In this document: one piece after another, positions 28,558-37,060 of the stretch
Layout of the letters: each line of letters opens with the position of its first letter
Numbering within the stretch: position 1 is the first letter of the stretch
Assembly (NCBI GenBank): GCA_963770505.1
Contig: CAVYPR010000006.1
Span: 1 to 64,000, forward strand
Reading direction: 5' to 3'
DNA length: 64,000 bases
From: CAVYPR01 sp963770505
GTDB taxonomy: Bacteria; Actinomycetota; Acidimicrobiia; Acidimicrobiales; RAAP-2
Notes under the pieces: model-generated
Databases searched by the model: none
What the model was told of the DNA's origin: nothing
Seen by the model: the letters and a program-made list of their open reading frames with translations, nothing else
Translations under genes and position numbers: made by a program

Positions 28558-29832
28558 CTACCGGCTGTCGATCGCGACCTTTATTGCCCCTGATGCTGCC
28601 TGATCGGCGAGCGCAGTGAAGGCTGTACGCCATTCTTCGAGGCGAAACGTGTGGGTCAGCATGGGCGTGAGGTCGATTCGGCCGGATCCGACCAAGTCCA
28701 GGAAGTGGGCGATGCCGTGTTTGCGCACACCATCGACCTCCTCTATCCCGAACGCGTTGGAGCCGGTGAACGTGAGCTCTTTGGAGTACACGGGGGTGTC
28801 TTCCCACTTGGCGGCGCCGTGCATGCCGAGCTTCACGAGGCTCCCGTGGGCGGCCAAGACGCGACACCCGACCTCCAGCGTCTCGGCGGCCCCGACGGTG
28901 TCATAGACCACTTCGACGCCGCCGGGAAAGGCCATGGGCAGTCCATCGGCCGGTCGGAGCACACCGCCCGACCAGGTCGCGACCCGCTCGAGCACCTCAA
29001 GGACCGGCTCGTGGTGCACCGTCCGCGCCCCGAACGTCTCGGCTAGCTGGCGCTGCGTCTCGAATCGGGCGACCACCATCACCTCGACTGTCGGGTACAG
29101 CGCTTGCAGGATGGCGGTGGCGCACTGGCCGAGCGCGCCGGCACCGTACACGAGGACCTTGCTTTCCGGCGGAGGCGGGTGCCGGGTCACGGCATGGAGT
29201 GCCACCGCGAAAGGGTCGGCGAACACAACCTGTTCGTCGGTCAGGCGGTCCGGCACCTTGTACAGCATCGAGTCGTGCGCCGGCATGAGACCGGCGAAGC
29301 CCCCGTTGACGTCGGAACACATGCCGATGTGCATCCCCGGGGCGAACGGACCTTTCGCGAACGAATGGCACTGGCTCAGGTAGCCCGACTCGCACGCCGG
29401 ACAGACGGGCGACACGCCCCTCGTCACGCAGGTGAGCCACGGATTGAGGGCAACTCGGTCACCCGTCTCGAGTCCGTCTGCTTCAGGGCCGACGCTGACC
29501 ACCTCGGCGATCACTTCGTGACCCATGACGTGGGGCATCGAGACGAAATCCTTCATCGGATTCTGCATCAACGCGTTGGCCGGATCGATCAGGCTGGCGT
29601 AGTCGAGAAACACCGCCTTGGACTCCGACCCACAGATTCCCACCAGTCGGGGCCTGGTCACCACCCAGTCCCGGCGCAGGAACCCGGGCTCGTCGATGTC
29701 GACGAGCCGCGTCGGCGTCTGGGCCAGCATGTGCAGCAAGCGGTTGTCCGTCTCGGGGACGGGCTGCACCTCCGGCTGTACCCCGTACATCAGCGCGCGC
29801 ATGAGCGCATCGTAGGGCACCACCTGCGACAT
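28558..29832 (-). CDS. Zinc-binding alcohol dehydrogenase, long form
   Basis: 424 residues, longer than the typical 340-390 because of an N-terminal extension of ~50. Motifs are LVGICGSESKAVFLDY (catalytic Cys), VMGHEVIAEVVSVG (His-Glu), a structural zinc loop CVTRGVSPVCPACESGYLSQC (four Cys in spacing 9-2-7), and Rossmann loop VLVYGAGALGQCATAILQAL. Substrate unknown. It is followed downstream on the other strand by the first dehydrogenase, and preceded by the RibD-like reductase, which has its own start 600 bp away. Confidence 0.88.
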   Translation of the reverse strand: MSQVVPYDALMRALMYGVQPEVQPVPETDNRLLHMLAQTPTRLVDIDEPGFLRRDWVVTRPRLVGICGSESKAVFLDYASLIDPANALMQNPMKDFVSMPHVMGHEVIAEVVSVGPEADGLETGDRVALNPWLTCVTRGVSPVCPACESGYLSQCHSFAKGPFAPGMHIGMCSDVNGGFAGLMPAHDSMLYKVPDRLTDEQVVFADPFAVALHAVTRHPPPPESKVLVYGAGALGQCATAILQALYPTVEVMVVARFETQRQLAETFGARTVHHEPVLEVLERVATWSGGVLRPADGLPMAFPGGVEVVYDTVGAAETLEVGCRVLAAHGSLVKLGMHGAAKWEDTPVYSKELTFTGSNAFGIEEVDGVRKHGIAHFLDLVGSGRIDLTPMLTHTFRLEEWRTAFTALADQAASGAIKVAIDSR

Positions 29833-29871
29833 GGAAGCCGTCCAGGAGGCCTTCGGGACGTGCCTCCTAGG

Positions 29872-30435
29872 TCAGGGGTTCGGAGACGGCCGGTAGGTGA
29901 GCAAGAGGTTGCCGGAGACGAGCTGTCTCACCCGGAGGAGTGTGAGGGAGATGCGGTCCCGCAAATCTTCAAACAGAGACCGTCCCCGGCCAAGCACGAT
30001 CGGGCAGACCATGACGCGCAACTCGTCGAGAATGCCGGCCTGCGCGAGCTTGGCCGTCAGGTGCGCACTGCCGATCACCAGCAGTTCCTTGTCCGAAGCG
30101 GCCTTGATCGTCGGTATCTGCTCGGTCGCCTCTCCACGGACAACGGTGGTCCCGGTCCAGGTCGCCGCGGTCAGGGTCGTGGAGAAGACGAGCTTCTCCT
30201 TGTCGTTCATGCGCGAGGCGATGGCTGGGTCGTTCGCCTTGGCCTGCTCGGTGGGCCAGTAAGCGGCCATGTGCTCATAGGTCGCGCGGCCGAAGCCGAG
30301 AAGGTCCGCTTCGTCGAGCTGGCGGACGGCAATGTCTCTGAACTCGTCGTCGACGACCGGCCAGTCCAATTCGCCGTTCGGACCTTCGTAGAAGCCATCG
30401 AGGCTGGTGAAGATGAAGGATGCCAGGGTGCGCAT
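29872..30435 (-). CDS. Dihydrofolate reductase family protein (RibD C-terminal-like)
   Basis: 187 residues. MRTLASFIFTSLDGFYEGPNGELDW is the usual start of the YyaP/RibD_C group. FGRATYEHMAAYWP, KLVFSTTLTAATWTGTTVV, LLVIGSAHLTAKLAQAGILDEL and MVCPIVLGRGRSLFEDL carry the NADPH-binding reductase pattern. It resembles DHFR but probably reduces another pterin, flavin-precursor or drug-like molecule. It lies 39 bp upstream of the long zinc dehydrogenase on the same strand and may be co-transcribed. Confidence 0.9.
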   Translation of the reverse strand: MRTLASFIFTSLDGFYEGPNGELDWPVVDDEFRDIAVRQLDEADLLGFGRATYEHMAAYWPTEQAKANDPAIASRMNDKEKLVFSTTLTAATWTGTTVVRGEATEQIPTIKAASDKELLVIGSAHLTAKLAQAGILDELRVMVCPIVLGRGRSLFEDLRDRISLTLLRVRQLVSGNLLLTYRPSPNP

Positions 30436-30579
30436 TGAATAATGCTCCTCGGTTGCGGACGACGATTCCCGTCGCGCGCCTCTAGGTCGGCGGATCTCCT
30501 CGGTCAGGGCAGAGTGCGATCACGGGTCGAAGAGCCTGGGGCTCTGCGTGCCCGGTGGACCCATAGCGTCGGGCCCTGC

Positions 30580-31047
30580 TCACGCATCGTCTCCGGCGAG
30601 TCCGGCAGACAAGGAGTCGAGCAGGGACTGCGTTCCTTCCTCGCGCTGAGCCGCCGTGTCGTGGCCGTCGAGATATACCCCCTGCTCGGTGAGCACCAGC
30701 TGCGTTGAGCCCCCCGGCTCGTGGAATTCCACCGTGGCCACGCTCACCGAAATTAGGTCCTCGTCGGCATGCATCTCGTAGGTGTAGACGATCCGCTGAC
30801 CATCGATGATGTCTCGGAAGTCGGCGGCATACGTGTACACCGGCCCACCTGGGGGTCCGCCGCGATTGACCTCATGCCCTCCCACCCGGAAGTCGAGCTC
30901 GTATCCGTTGCCAAGCGCGTCGGCGGAGCCTGCGAACCAACGAGCTTTTCGCTTGGGGTCCGCCCAGGCTCGGAAGACGCTTGCGACAGGTGCGTCGTAC
31001 GTACGGGCGATGACGAAGGTGTCATGCGTTGCGCTGCGCTGGGTCAT
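30580..31047 (-). CDS. SRPBCC (AHSA1) domain protein
   Basis: 155 residues from the ATG at 31047, which overlaps the stop of the upstream ArsR gene (ATGA). The open frame extends to 31221 but those codons are the ArsR gene in another frame. Bet v1-like pattern: FVIARTYDAPVASVFRAWADPKRKARWFAGSA, ELDFRVGGHEVNRGGPPGGP, YTYAADFRDIIDGQRIVYTYEM, STQLVLTEQGVYLDGHD. Likely ligand binding. The ArsR/SRPBCC pair is a second, unfused version of the unit at 20119-21386. Confidence 0.9.
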   Translation of the reverse strand: MTQRSATHDTFVIARTYDAPVASVFRAWADPKRKARWFAGSADALGNGYELDFRVGGHEVNRGGPPGGPVYTYAADFRDIIDGQRIVYTYEMHADEDLISVSVATVEFHEPGGSTQLVLTEQGVYLDGHDTAAQREEGTQSLLDSLSAGLAGDDA

Positions 31048-31391
31048 GGATCCTCCCGATCCTTGGGGGCTTCGTCGCTCAGAACGTCGCCCAGTCGGTC
31101 GAGTCGCGACTCCCAGCCTCGACGGCGGTCGTTGATCCACTGCTCGGCGGCGGACATCGCTGCCGGCCGTATCCGGCACATCCGCGTCCTCCCGACCTTC
31201 TCGGTCTGCACGACGCCGCACGCCTCGAGCACCTGAACGTGCTGGACCACTGCCGCCAGGGACATGGCCAGGGGGCGGGCCAGTTCACTGACGGAGGCGG
31301 GGCCCAGGCTGAGGCGCTCCACCATGCAACGCCGGCTGGGATCGGCCAGCGCCTGAAAGGTCCGGTCGAGGTCGGTAGTTTCGTCAAGCAT
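31044..31391 (-). CDS. ArsR family transcriptional regulator
   Basis: 115 residues, one winged helix: TFQALADPSRRCMVERLS, VSELARPLAMSLAAVVQHVQVLEACGVV (recognition helix), wing KVGRTRMCRI, dimer helix AAEQWINDRRRGWESRLDRL. No metal-binding Cys pair is apparent, so a non-metal signal is likely. Overlaps the downstream SRPBCC gene by four bases. Confidence 0.93.
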   Translation of the reverse strand: MLDETTDLDRTFQALADPSRRCMVERLSLGPASVSELARPLAMSLAAVVQHVQVLEACGVVQTEKVGRTRMCRIRPAAMSAAEQWINDRRRGWESRLDRLGDVLSDEAPKDREDP

Positions 31392-31567
31392 CCACTTGAG
31401 TGTAAGCGCCCGTGCCCCAGATAGTCAAGTCACTCCTTGACTATTTGCTTGGAGACACTGAGGGACGACGAATCGTCGGGCGACCACCCGTCGGGCTCCA
31501 TCGGCTCGTTGGAGGTCGCCGATCCAACGCCGAAGCGCTGCGGTTGGGACTCCGACAGGGAATCAGC

Positions 31568-32038
31568 TCAGGTTGAGCGAACGAACGTGCAAGCGTCCGA
31601 TGTTTGAGTCTCGGGCATGTAGGCCTGGCACCCCACAAGCGTCAGCTTGTCGGCTCCGACCTGGATCCGCAGGGTCGAGGGCACCGAAGAGACCGTCTTC
31701 GTCCCCGAGCCCGTTGTCGCCACATCGGACGGCGTCGCCTCTGCGCTTTGACCAGTGACGTGGGCGTTGAAATCGAACACGGACGTGGTCTTGCCGTCCT
31801 GATAGATGAATTTCACGGAACCGTCGAAGTCGGTGTTCTCGGCGGAACTGACCGTGACAACGTAGTGCGGCTCGCCCGAAGAACCCGAAGGCGAATAGGT
31901 CCCCGTGGCAACGGCCGCCGCCGGGGCGATGGCCGTGGTTGAGGTCGTGGCCTGATTCGACGGTGACGACCCGCACGCGGACAATCCGCAGGCACCCAGT
32001 CCGACGACGAGAACCCAGACAAGCCTCTGCTTTCCCAT
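31568..32038 (-). CDS. Small lipoprotein of unknown function
   Basis: 156 residues. A textbook lipoprotein signal peptide MGKQRLVWVLVVGLGACGLSAC ends in a lipobox LSAC (region 1-22; here only the key lipobox matters), followed by a Ser/Thr/Ala-rich linker (~24-45). The mature domain is beta-rich (HYVVTVSSAENTDFDGSVKFIY, FDFNAHVTGQSAEATP, LRIQVGADKLTLVGC) with two cysteines. I do not recognise the family. Position between unrelated genes gives no clue. Confidence 0.75.
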   Translation of the reverse strand: MGKQRLVWVLVVGLGACGLSACGSSPSNQATTSTTAIAPAAAVATGTYSPSGSSGEPHYVVTVSSAENTDFDGSVKFIYQDGKTTSVFDFNAHVTGQSAEATPSDVATTGSGTKTVSSVPSTLRIQVGADKLTLVGCQAYMPETQTSDACTFVRST

Positions 32039-32284
32039 GTGCCGATGCGCCCTTCATGATTGAGCTGCCCGCAGACAGGCGGAAATCGGGGACAATCTAA
32101 CCAAGCAAGCACGGTGTGGCGTCGGATGCCCGGGCGACGCGGGACCTGAATCTTCAGTGCGGCTCGATGACCGATCATCGCCTTCCGTGGACACGGCCGC
32201 TGGGGTCCGCTTTGCGGGGAATCTCTCCAATCCGGTCACAACGCCCCTCCCTGGCGGGTCGAAGAGGGGCGACGAGACGCGAGG

Positions 32285-33187
32285 ATGTGGTCGGTGACCG
32301 AGGCTGACTGGCTGGACGAGCAGTTCGAGGAGAATCGGGACCACCTTCGCGGTGTCGCCTACCGCATGCTCGGATCGCTTACCGAGGCGGACGACGCCGT
32401 TCAGGACGCCTGGATCCGCGTGCACCGTGCCGCGCCCGAAGGCGTGGCCAATCCCGCTGCCTGGTTCACCACCGTCGTGGCCCGAATCTGCCTCAACATG
32501 CTGCGCTCGCGAGGCGTGCGACGCGAGTCGGAGCTGCCCGACCACCTGCCCGACCCCATCGTGAGCCCGGTGGGTCCACTGGCCCCCGAGGACGAGGCGA
32601 TCCTGGCCGACTCGGTGGGACTCGCCCTTCAAGTCGTCCTTGACACGCTGCCTCCGGCCGAGCGCCTGGCATTCGTGCTCCACGACATGTTCGACCTGCC
32701 TTTCGAGCAGATCGCGGCGATGGTCGGAAGGACCACGGTCGCCACCCGACAGCTCGCCAGTAGGGCACGCCGACGCGTACAGGACATGGGACCCACATCG
32801 GTCGAGACGGACCCCGATCGTCAACGCGAGATCGTGGATGCATTCTTTGGCGCTGCCCGGCGCGGCGACATGGCCCGCCTCATCGAGTTGCTCCACCCCG
32901 ACGTCGTCCTGCGGGGCGACTTCGGCACTGTGCGCCGGCCCGCACTGCGTGAGGTGCGGGGCGCTGTCGCAGTGGCCGAGAACGCCCGTTTCGGAGCGGC
33001 CCCAGACCGCGAGCTGCACTCCGCCTTGGTGAACGGGTCGGCAGGGGCCGTCGTCACCGTCGAGGGAGAGCCGTTCGCCATCATGGCCTTCACCGTGTCG
33101 CACGGACGCATCATCGAGATCGACGTGCTGGGTGAGCGCGACCGGGTCGGCCGGGTGTCGGCCCGTGTCCTGGGCAGCGAACCCTGA
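32285..33187 (+). CDS. ECF sigma factor with SnoaL-like C-terminal domain (ECF41/SigJ-like)
   Basis: 300 residues. Sigma region 2 (~15-85: HLRGVAYRMLGSLTEADDAVQDAWIRVHR, WFTTVVARICLNMLRSR) and region 4 (~125-180: DTLPPAERLAFVLHDMFDLPFEQIAAMVGRT then ARRRVQ) are followed by a ~110-residue NTF2/SnoaL-like domain (IVDAFFGAARRGDMARLIELLHPDVVLRGD, FAIMAFTVSHGRIIEIDVLG). In this group the C-terminal domain modulates the sigma factor, replacing a separate anti-sigma protein. The start may be the ATG at 32285 or the GTG at 32294, which has a better-spaced GAGG. No obvious partner gene is adjacent. Confidence 0.92.
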   Translation: MWSVTEADWLDEQFEENRDHLRGVAYRMLGSLTEADDAVQDAWIRVHRAAPEGVANPAAWFTTVVARICLNMLRSRGVRRESELPDHLPDPIVSPVGPLAPEDEAILADSVGLALQVVLDTLPPAERLAFVLHDMFDLPFEQIAAMVGRTTVATRQLASRARRRVQDMGPTSVETDPDRQREIVDAFFGAARRGDMARLIELLHPDVVLRGDFGTVRRPALREVRGAVAVAENARFGAAPDRELHSALVNGSAGAVVTVEGEPFAIMAFTVSHGRIIEIDVLGERDRVGRVSARVLGSEP

Positions 33188-33365
33188 GCCACCCGATCCG
33201 CGTTCGCGAAGTGTGTGGGATGACGATATCGGCGGGTCCCGAAGCGCTTGCGGGCTGTTGCTGGCAGCGGCAGAGTGCTTGACTACGTATGGCGCCTGTT
33301 CGGCCAAGTTGCCGGAACGGCAGGTGCGCCCACGGCCACTGGGCAAAGCTTGGACAAGGGGAGCC

Positions 33366-36101
33366 ATGACCACCCAGCCGCAAACGCAACAGGGCCCGAC
33401 GACCGTTACTCCCCGGTGGTACGCAATCGGGTCCCCGGACGTCTGCTCGCGACTCCAGGTCGACATGGAGTCTGGCCTGACGACGGCGGAAGCGACGGCC
33501 CGCCTGTCCCGCAACGGGCCGAACACGCTGCCGGTGGAGAAGCCCCCGTCGACGCTGCGCCGCCTCCTCGGGCAGTACACGAGCTACATGCAGCTCATCC
33601 TCGTCGGGGCGGCGGTGGTGTCGCTGATCATCGCCCAATGGGGAACGGCCATCGCCCTCTTTGTCATCTCCTTGTTCAATGCGGTCGGCGGGCTTCGCCA
33701 GCAGGGCAAGGCCGAGAGCGCCATGAACGCCCTGCAGGGGATGTTGGAGGCGACCGCCCGCGTCCGACGTGACGGCACCGAGGCCCACATCCCCTCCGAC
33801 CAGGTGGTCGTGGGAGACGTCGTCGTGCTCTCGGCCGGTGACGAGGTGCCCGCCGACGGCCGCATCGTGTCGGCCAGTGCGCTGGCCATCGACGAGTCGG
33901 CACTGACCGGGGAGAGCGTCCCGGCGGACAAGGGCGCATCGGCGCTGTCCGACAGCGAACTCAGTCCCGGCGAGCAGTCGAACATGGCCTTCATGCACAC
34001 CCCGGTCACCCATGGCAGCGGGGTGATGGTGGTCACCGGCACCGGCGGCGGCACCGAGATGGGCAAGATCGCCGACATGCTCGGTCAGACCGCGGTCGAG
34101 GAGACCCCGCTGACCAAGCAGATGAACACCCTGACCCTTTGGATCGTCAGCGCCGCGGGCTTCACGATGCTGATCATGTTCGCTCTCGGCGCCTACCGGG
34201 GCCTGCCGTGGAAGGTGCTGTTCGACACGGCGGTGGCCCTGGCCATCGCCGCCATCCCGCTGGCCCTCCCCATGGTGGTCCAGGTCGTGCTGTCCCTGGG
34301 GAGCCTGGAACTGGCCAAGGAGAAGGCGATCGTCAAGGACCTGCCCTCGGTGGAGACGCTGGGCTTCACCTCGGCCATCAACTCGGACAAGACCGGCACC
34401 CTCACCATGAACCAGATGACGGCCGTGGAGGTCGTGAGCGTCACCGATCGCTATGCCATTTCGGGTTCCGGCTACAGCCTGGAGGGCACGATCACGCACC
34501 CCGCCGGCAAGACCGACACCCTCGACGACGTGATCCTGCCCTACGTGGTGGCGAGCGACGCCACCCTGGTGGACGGCAAGGTGGTCGGGGATCCGACCGA
34601 GGGCGCCCTGCTGGTCCTGGCCCACAAGGCGGGGGTGTTCGCCGACCCCACCAGGGAGCAGCTCCCCAGGCTGGCCACCCTGCCGTTCGACCCCGACTAC
34701 AAGCTGATGGCCACCTTCAACCGGTTCACCGACCCGTCGGGCAAGGAGACGGTGCGCTGCTTTGTGAAGGGCGCCGCGCCAGCGGTCCTCGAGCGAGCGG
34801 CCACCGCCCTGGCCGACGGGAAGAGCGTGCCGTGGGGCGACGAATACCGAGAGAAGGCTCAGCAGCACGTCGAGCGCATGGGGAAGCTGGGCCTCCGGGT
34901 GATGGCCGGCGCGTACCGCGACATCGACGTGGGATCCTTCGACGCCGGCGGCGACCTCCTCGCCTACGTCGTGGACCTGGAGATGACGAGCCTGGTCGGC
35001 ATGGTCGACCCGCCGCGGGCCGAGTCGAAGGCGGCTGTGGCAGAGGCCACGGCCGCACACATCCGGGTGCGGATGGTCACCGGGGACGACGTGGTCACCG
35101 GCGCGGCCATCGCCGAGCAGCTCGAAATCCACGGAGAGGCCATCCTGGGAGCCGACTTTGCCGCCCTGTCGGAGGAGGAGCGGCTGGCCCGCATCGACGA
35201 CATAGGCGTCGTTGGCCGGGTCGCACCGGAGCACAAGGTTCTCCTGGCCGACACCCTCAAGAAGAAGGGGCATGTGGTCGCCATGACCGGCGACGGGGTG
35301 AACGACGCCCCGGCCATCAAGGCGGCCGACATCGGGGTGGCCATGGGTAGCGGCACCGAGGTGGCCAAGAACGCCGGCCGGATGATCCTCTCGGACGACA
35401 ACTTCGCCACCATCGTCTTCGCGGTGGAGCAGGGCAGGAAGCTCTACGACAACCTCAACAAGTACATCCGCTTCGTGCTCCTCGAGCTCGTGGCATTCGT
35501 GCTGACCTTCCTGGGGGCGACGCTGCTGAATCTCGCCGCGGGCCAGCCCTTCACCCCGGTGCAGATCCTCTGGATCAACTTCCTGGTCAACGCCCCCTTC
35601 GGCATTGCCCTGGGGTTCGATAAGGAGTCGCCTGGCCTCATGCAGCGCCGCCCGCGTCCGCGGGGCGAGTCGATCCTCACCACCCCGGTGTTCGTGACTT
35701 GCGGCCTGGTCGGGCTCTACGTCGCCGTGGCCAACCTCGGGATGATCGCCCTAGGGACCAACCACTACGGCAGCCTGGCCAAGGGTCAGTCGATGGGGCT
35801 CGTGGCCTTCACGCTCATGCTCATCGTGGCCGCCTTCGAAGCCCGGAGCGAGAGGGACTCGGTGTTCCAGCTCGACACCTTCAACAGCCAGCGCATGAAC
35901 ATGATCGCCCTGGCCGAGTTCGCCGGCGCGTTCCTCATCACCCAGGCCGATTTCATGCGACGCCTGCTCGGTACGACGCAACTGACGGCCCGCCAGTGGG
36001 GCCTTTCGCTACTGACTGCGGTGGTGCTCATGATCTTGTGGGAGGGCGGCAAGTACCTGGCCCGGCTCCACCACGCCGCCACGGTCCACGTGGCGACCTG
36101 A
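33366..36101 (+). CDS. P-type cation-transporting ATPase of unclear ion specificity
   Basis: 911 residues from the ATG at 33366 behind AGGGGAG (open frame from 33132). It has the actuator TGES (~181), phosphorylation loop SDKTGTLT (~340), nucleotide-binding KGAAPAVLERA, hinge GDGVNDAPAIKAADIGVAMG (~640) and about ten TM helices, an architecture like calcium and Na/K pumps (P2). The ion-site positions differ: TM4 has AAIPLALP where calcium pumps have an acidic residue in PEGLP, and TM6 has WINFLVNAPFG with Asn where P2A pumps have Asp. So the ion is uncertain (calcium unlikely; proton or another cation possible). Only 17 bp separate it from polyphosphate kinase 2, suggesting one transcript. 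Confidence 0.9.
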   Translation: MTTQPQTQQGPTTVTPRWYAIGSPDVCSRLQVDMESGLTTAEATARLSRNGPNTLPVEKPPSTLRRLLGQYTSYMQLILVGAAVVSLIIAQWGTAIALFVISLFNAVGGLRQQGKAESAMNALQGMLEATARVRRDGTEAHIPSDQVVVGDVVVLSAGDEVPADGRIVSASALAIDESALTGESVPADKGASALSDSELSPGEQSNMAFMHTPVTHGSGVMVVTGTGGGTEMGKIADMLGQTAVEETPLTKQMNTLTLWIVSAAGFTMLIMFALGAYRGLPWKVLFDTAVALAIAAIPLALPMVVQVVLSLGSLELAKEKAIVKDLPSVETLGFTSAINSDKTGTLTMNQMTAVEVVSVTDRYAISGSGYSLEGTITHPAGKTDTLDDVILPYVVASDATLVDGKVVGDPTEGALLVLAHKAGVFADPTREQLPRLATLPFDPDYKLMATFNRFTDPSGKETVRCFVKGAAPAVLERAATALADGKSVPWGDEYREKAQQHVERMGKLGLRVMAGAYRDIDVGSFDAGGDLLAYVVDLEMTSLVGMVDPPRAESKAAVAEATAAHIRVRMVTGDDVVTGAAIAEQLEIHGEAILGADFAALSEEERLARIDDIGVVGRVAPEHKVLLADTLKKKGHVVAMTGDGVNDAPAIKAADIGVAMGSGTEVAKNAGRMILSDDNFATIVFAVEQGRKLYDNLNKYIRFVLLELVAFVLTFLGATLLNLAAGQPFTPVQILWINFLVNAPFGIALGFDKESPGLMQRRPRPRGESILTTPVFVTCGLVGLYVAVANLGMIALGTNHYGSLAKGQSMGLVAFTLMLIVAAFEARSERDSVFQLDTFNSQRMNMIALAEFAGAFLITQADFMRRLLGTTQLTARQWGLSLLTAVVLMILWEGGKYLARLHHAATVHVAT

Positions 36102-36118
36102 CCACCGGAGGAGACGAC

Positions 36119-36988
36119 ATGGCGAACGACAAGGCGAACGACAAGGCGAAGGGGAAGGTGGGTAAGGGTGGCAGCGCGAAGAAGGCCGCCGCCGATCCCG
36201 CCGATGCTCCTCCGGCCAAGATGAAGCGCAAGGAGTACGAGGCGGAGATGCGCAAGCTCCATGGCGAGCTGGTGGCCGTGCAGGAGTGGGTGAAGCGCAC
36301 GGGGGCCAAGATCTGCATCGTCTTCGAGGGGAGAGACACGGCGGGCAAGGGAGGGACGATCAAGCGAATCACCGAACGGGTGAGCCCGCGGGTCTTCCGG
36401 GTGGTGGCGCTGCCTGCCCCGACCGAGCGCGAGAAGTCGCAAATGTACGTCCAGCGCTACATCACGCACCTCCCCGGGGCAGGCGAGGTCGTCATCTTCG
36501 ACCGCAGCTGGTACAACCGTGCCGGGGTGGAGCGAGTCATGGGGTTCTGCACCCCTGAACAGGCAGACAAGTTCCTCGAGCAGGTGCCCCAGGTCGAGAA
36601 GGCCATGGTGGATTCGGGGATCACCCTTCTCAAGTACTGGTTGGAGGTGAGCCCCGACGAGCAGACGAGGCGCCTCGAGAGCCGCATTCACGACCCCCGA
36701 AAGATCTGGAAGCTCTCGGAGATGGACCTCAAGTCCTACAGCCGCTGGTTCGACTACTCGCGGGCACGCGACGCCATGTTTGCCGCCTCGGACACGGCAT
36801 GGGCGCCGTGGTTCGTGGCCAACACCGACGACAAGGAGCGCGGTCGACTCAACATCATCAGCCACCTCCTCAGTCAGATCCCCTACGAGCCGCTCGAGGT
36901 CCAGGACATCGCCCTGCCCAAACGGCAGCGCTCCGGCGGGTACGCCGAACCGCACCTGCCGCTGCGCTACATCCCGACGCCCTTCTGA
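36119..36988 (+). CDS. ppk2: Polyphosphate kinase 2
   Basis: 289 residues, ATG at 36119 after GGAGGAGACGAC. A lysine-rich N-terminal tail (~1-35) is followed by the PPK2 domain: Walker A-like FEGRDTAGKGGTIKRI (~69-84), ALPAPTEREKSQMYVQRYI, Walker B-like VIFDRSWYNRAGVERVMGFC (~124-143), lid module with arginines (DEQTRRLESRIHDPRKIWKLSEMD) and ARDAMFAASDTAWAPWFVA. It moves phosphate between polyphosphate and nucleotides. A single-domain enzyme of this type usually makes ATP or GTP from polyphosphate. Its place right behind a P-type ATPase suggests it may supply ATP for pumping. Confidence 0.93.
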   Translation: MANDKANDKAKGKVGKGGSAKKAAADPADAPPAKMKRKEYEAEMRKLHGELVAVQEWVKRTGAKICIVFEGRDTAGKGGTIKRITERVSPRVFRVVALPAPTEREKSQMYVQRYITHLPGAGEVVIFDRSWYNRAGVERVMGFCTPEQADKFLEQVPQVEKAMVDSGITLLKYWLEVSPDEQTRRLESRIHDPRKIWKLSEMDLKSYSRWFDYSRARDAMFAASDTAWAPWFVANTDDKERGRLNIISHLLSQIPYEPLEVQDIALPKRQRSGGYAEPHLPLRYIPTPF

Positions 36989-37060
36989 GGTCCAAGACAG
37001 GGAGCTCCGGTCCTCACCCCGACCTCGCCGGACGCAGGTCAGCGGCAGGAGCCCGAACGG

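Noticed and set aside
33111..35273. 720-codon minus-strand frame opposite the P-type ATPase
   Set aside because: Mirror frame of a GC-rich gene; composition dominated by His, Gly, Asp, no domain, and the plus strand is unmistakable.
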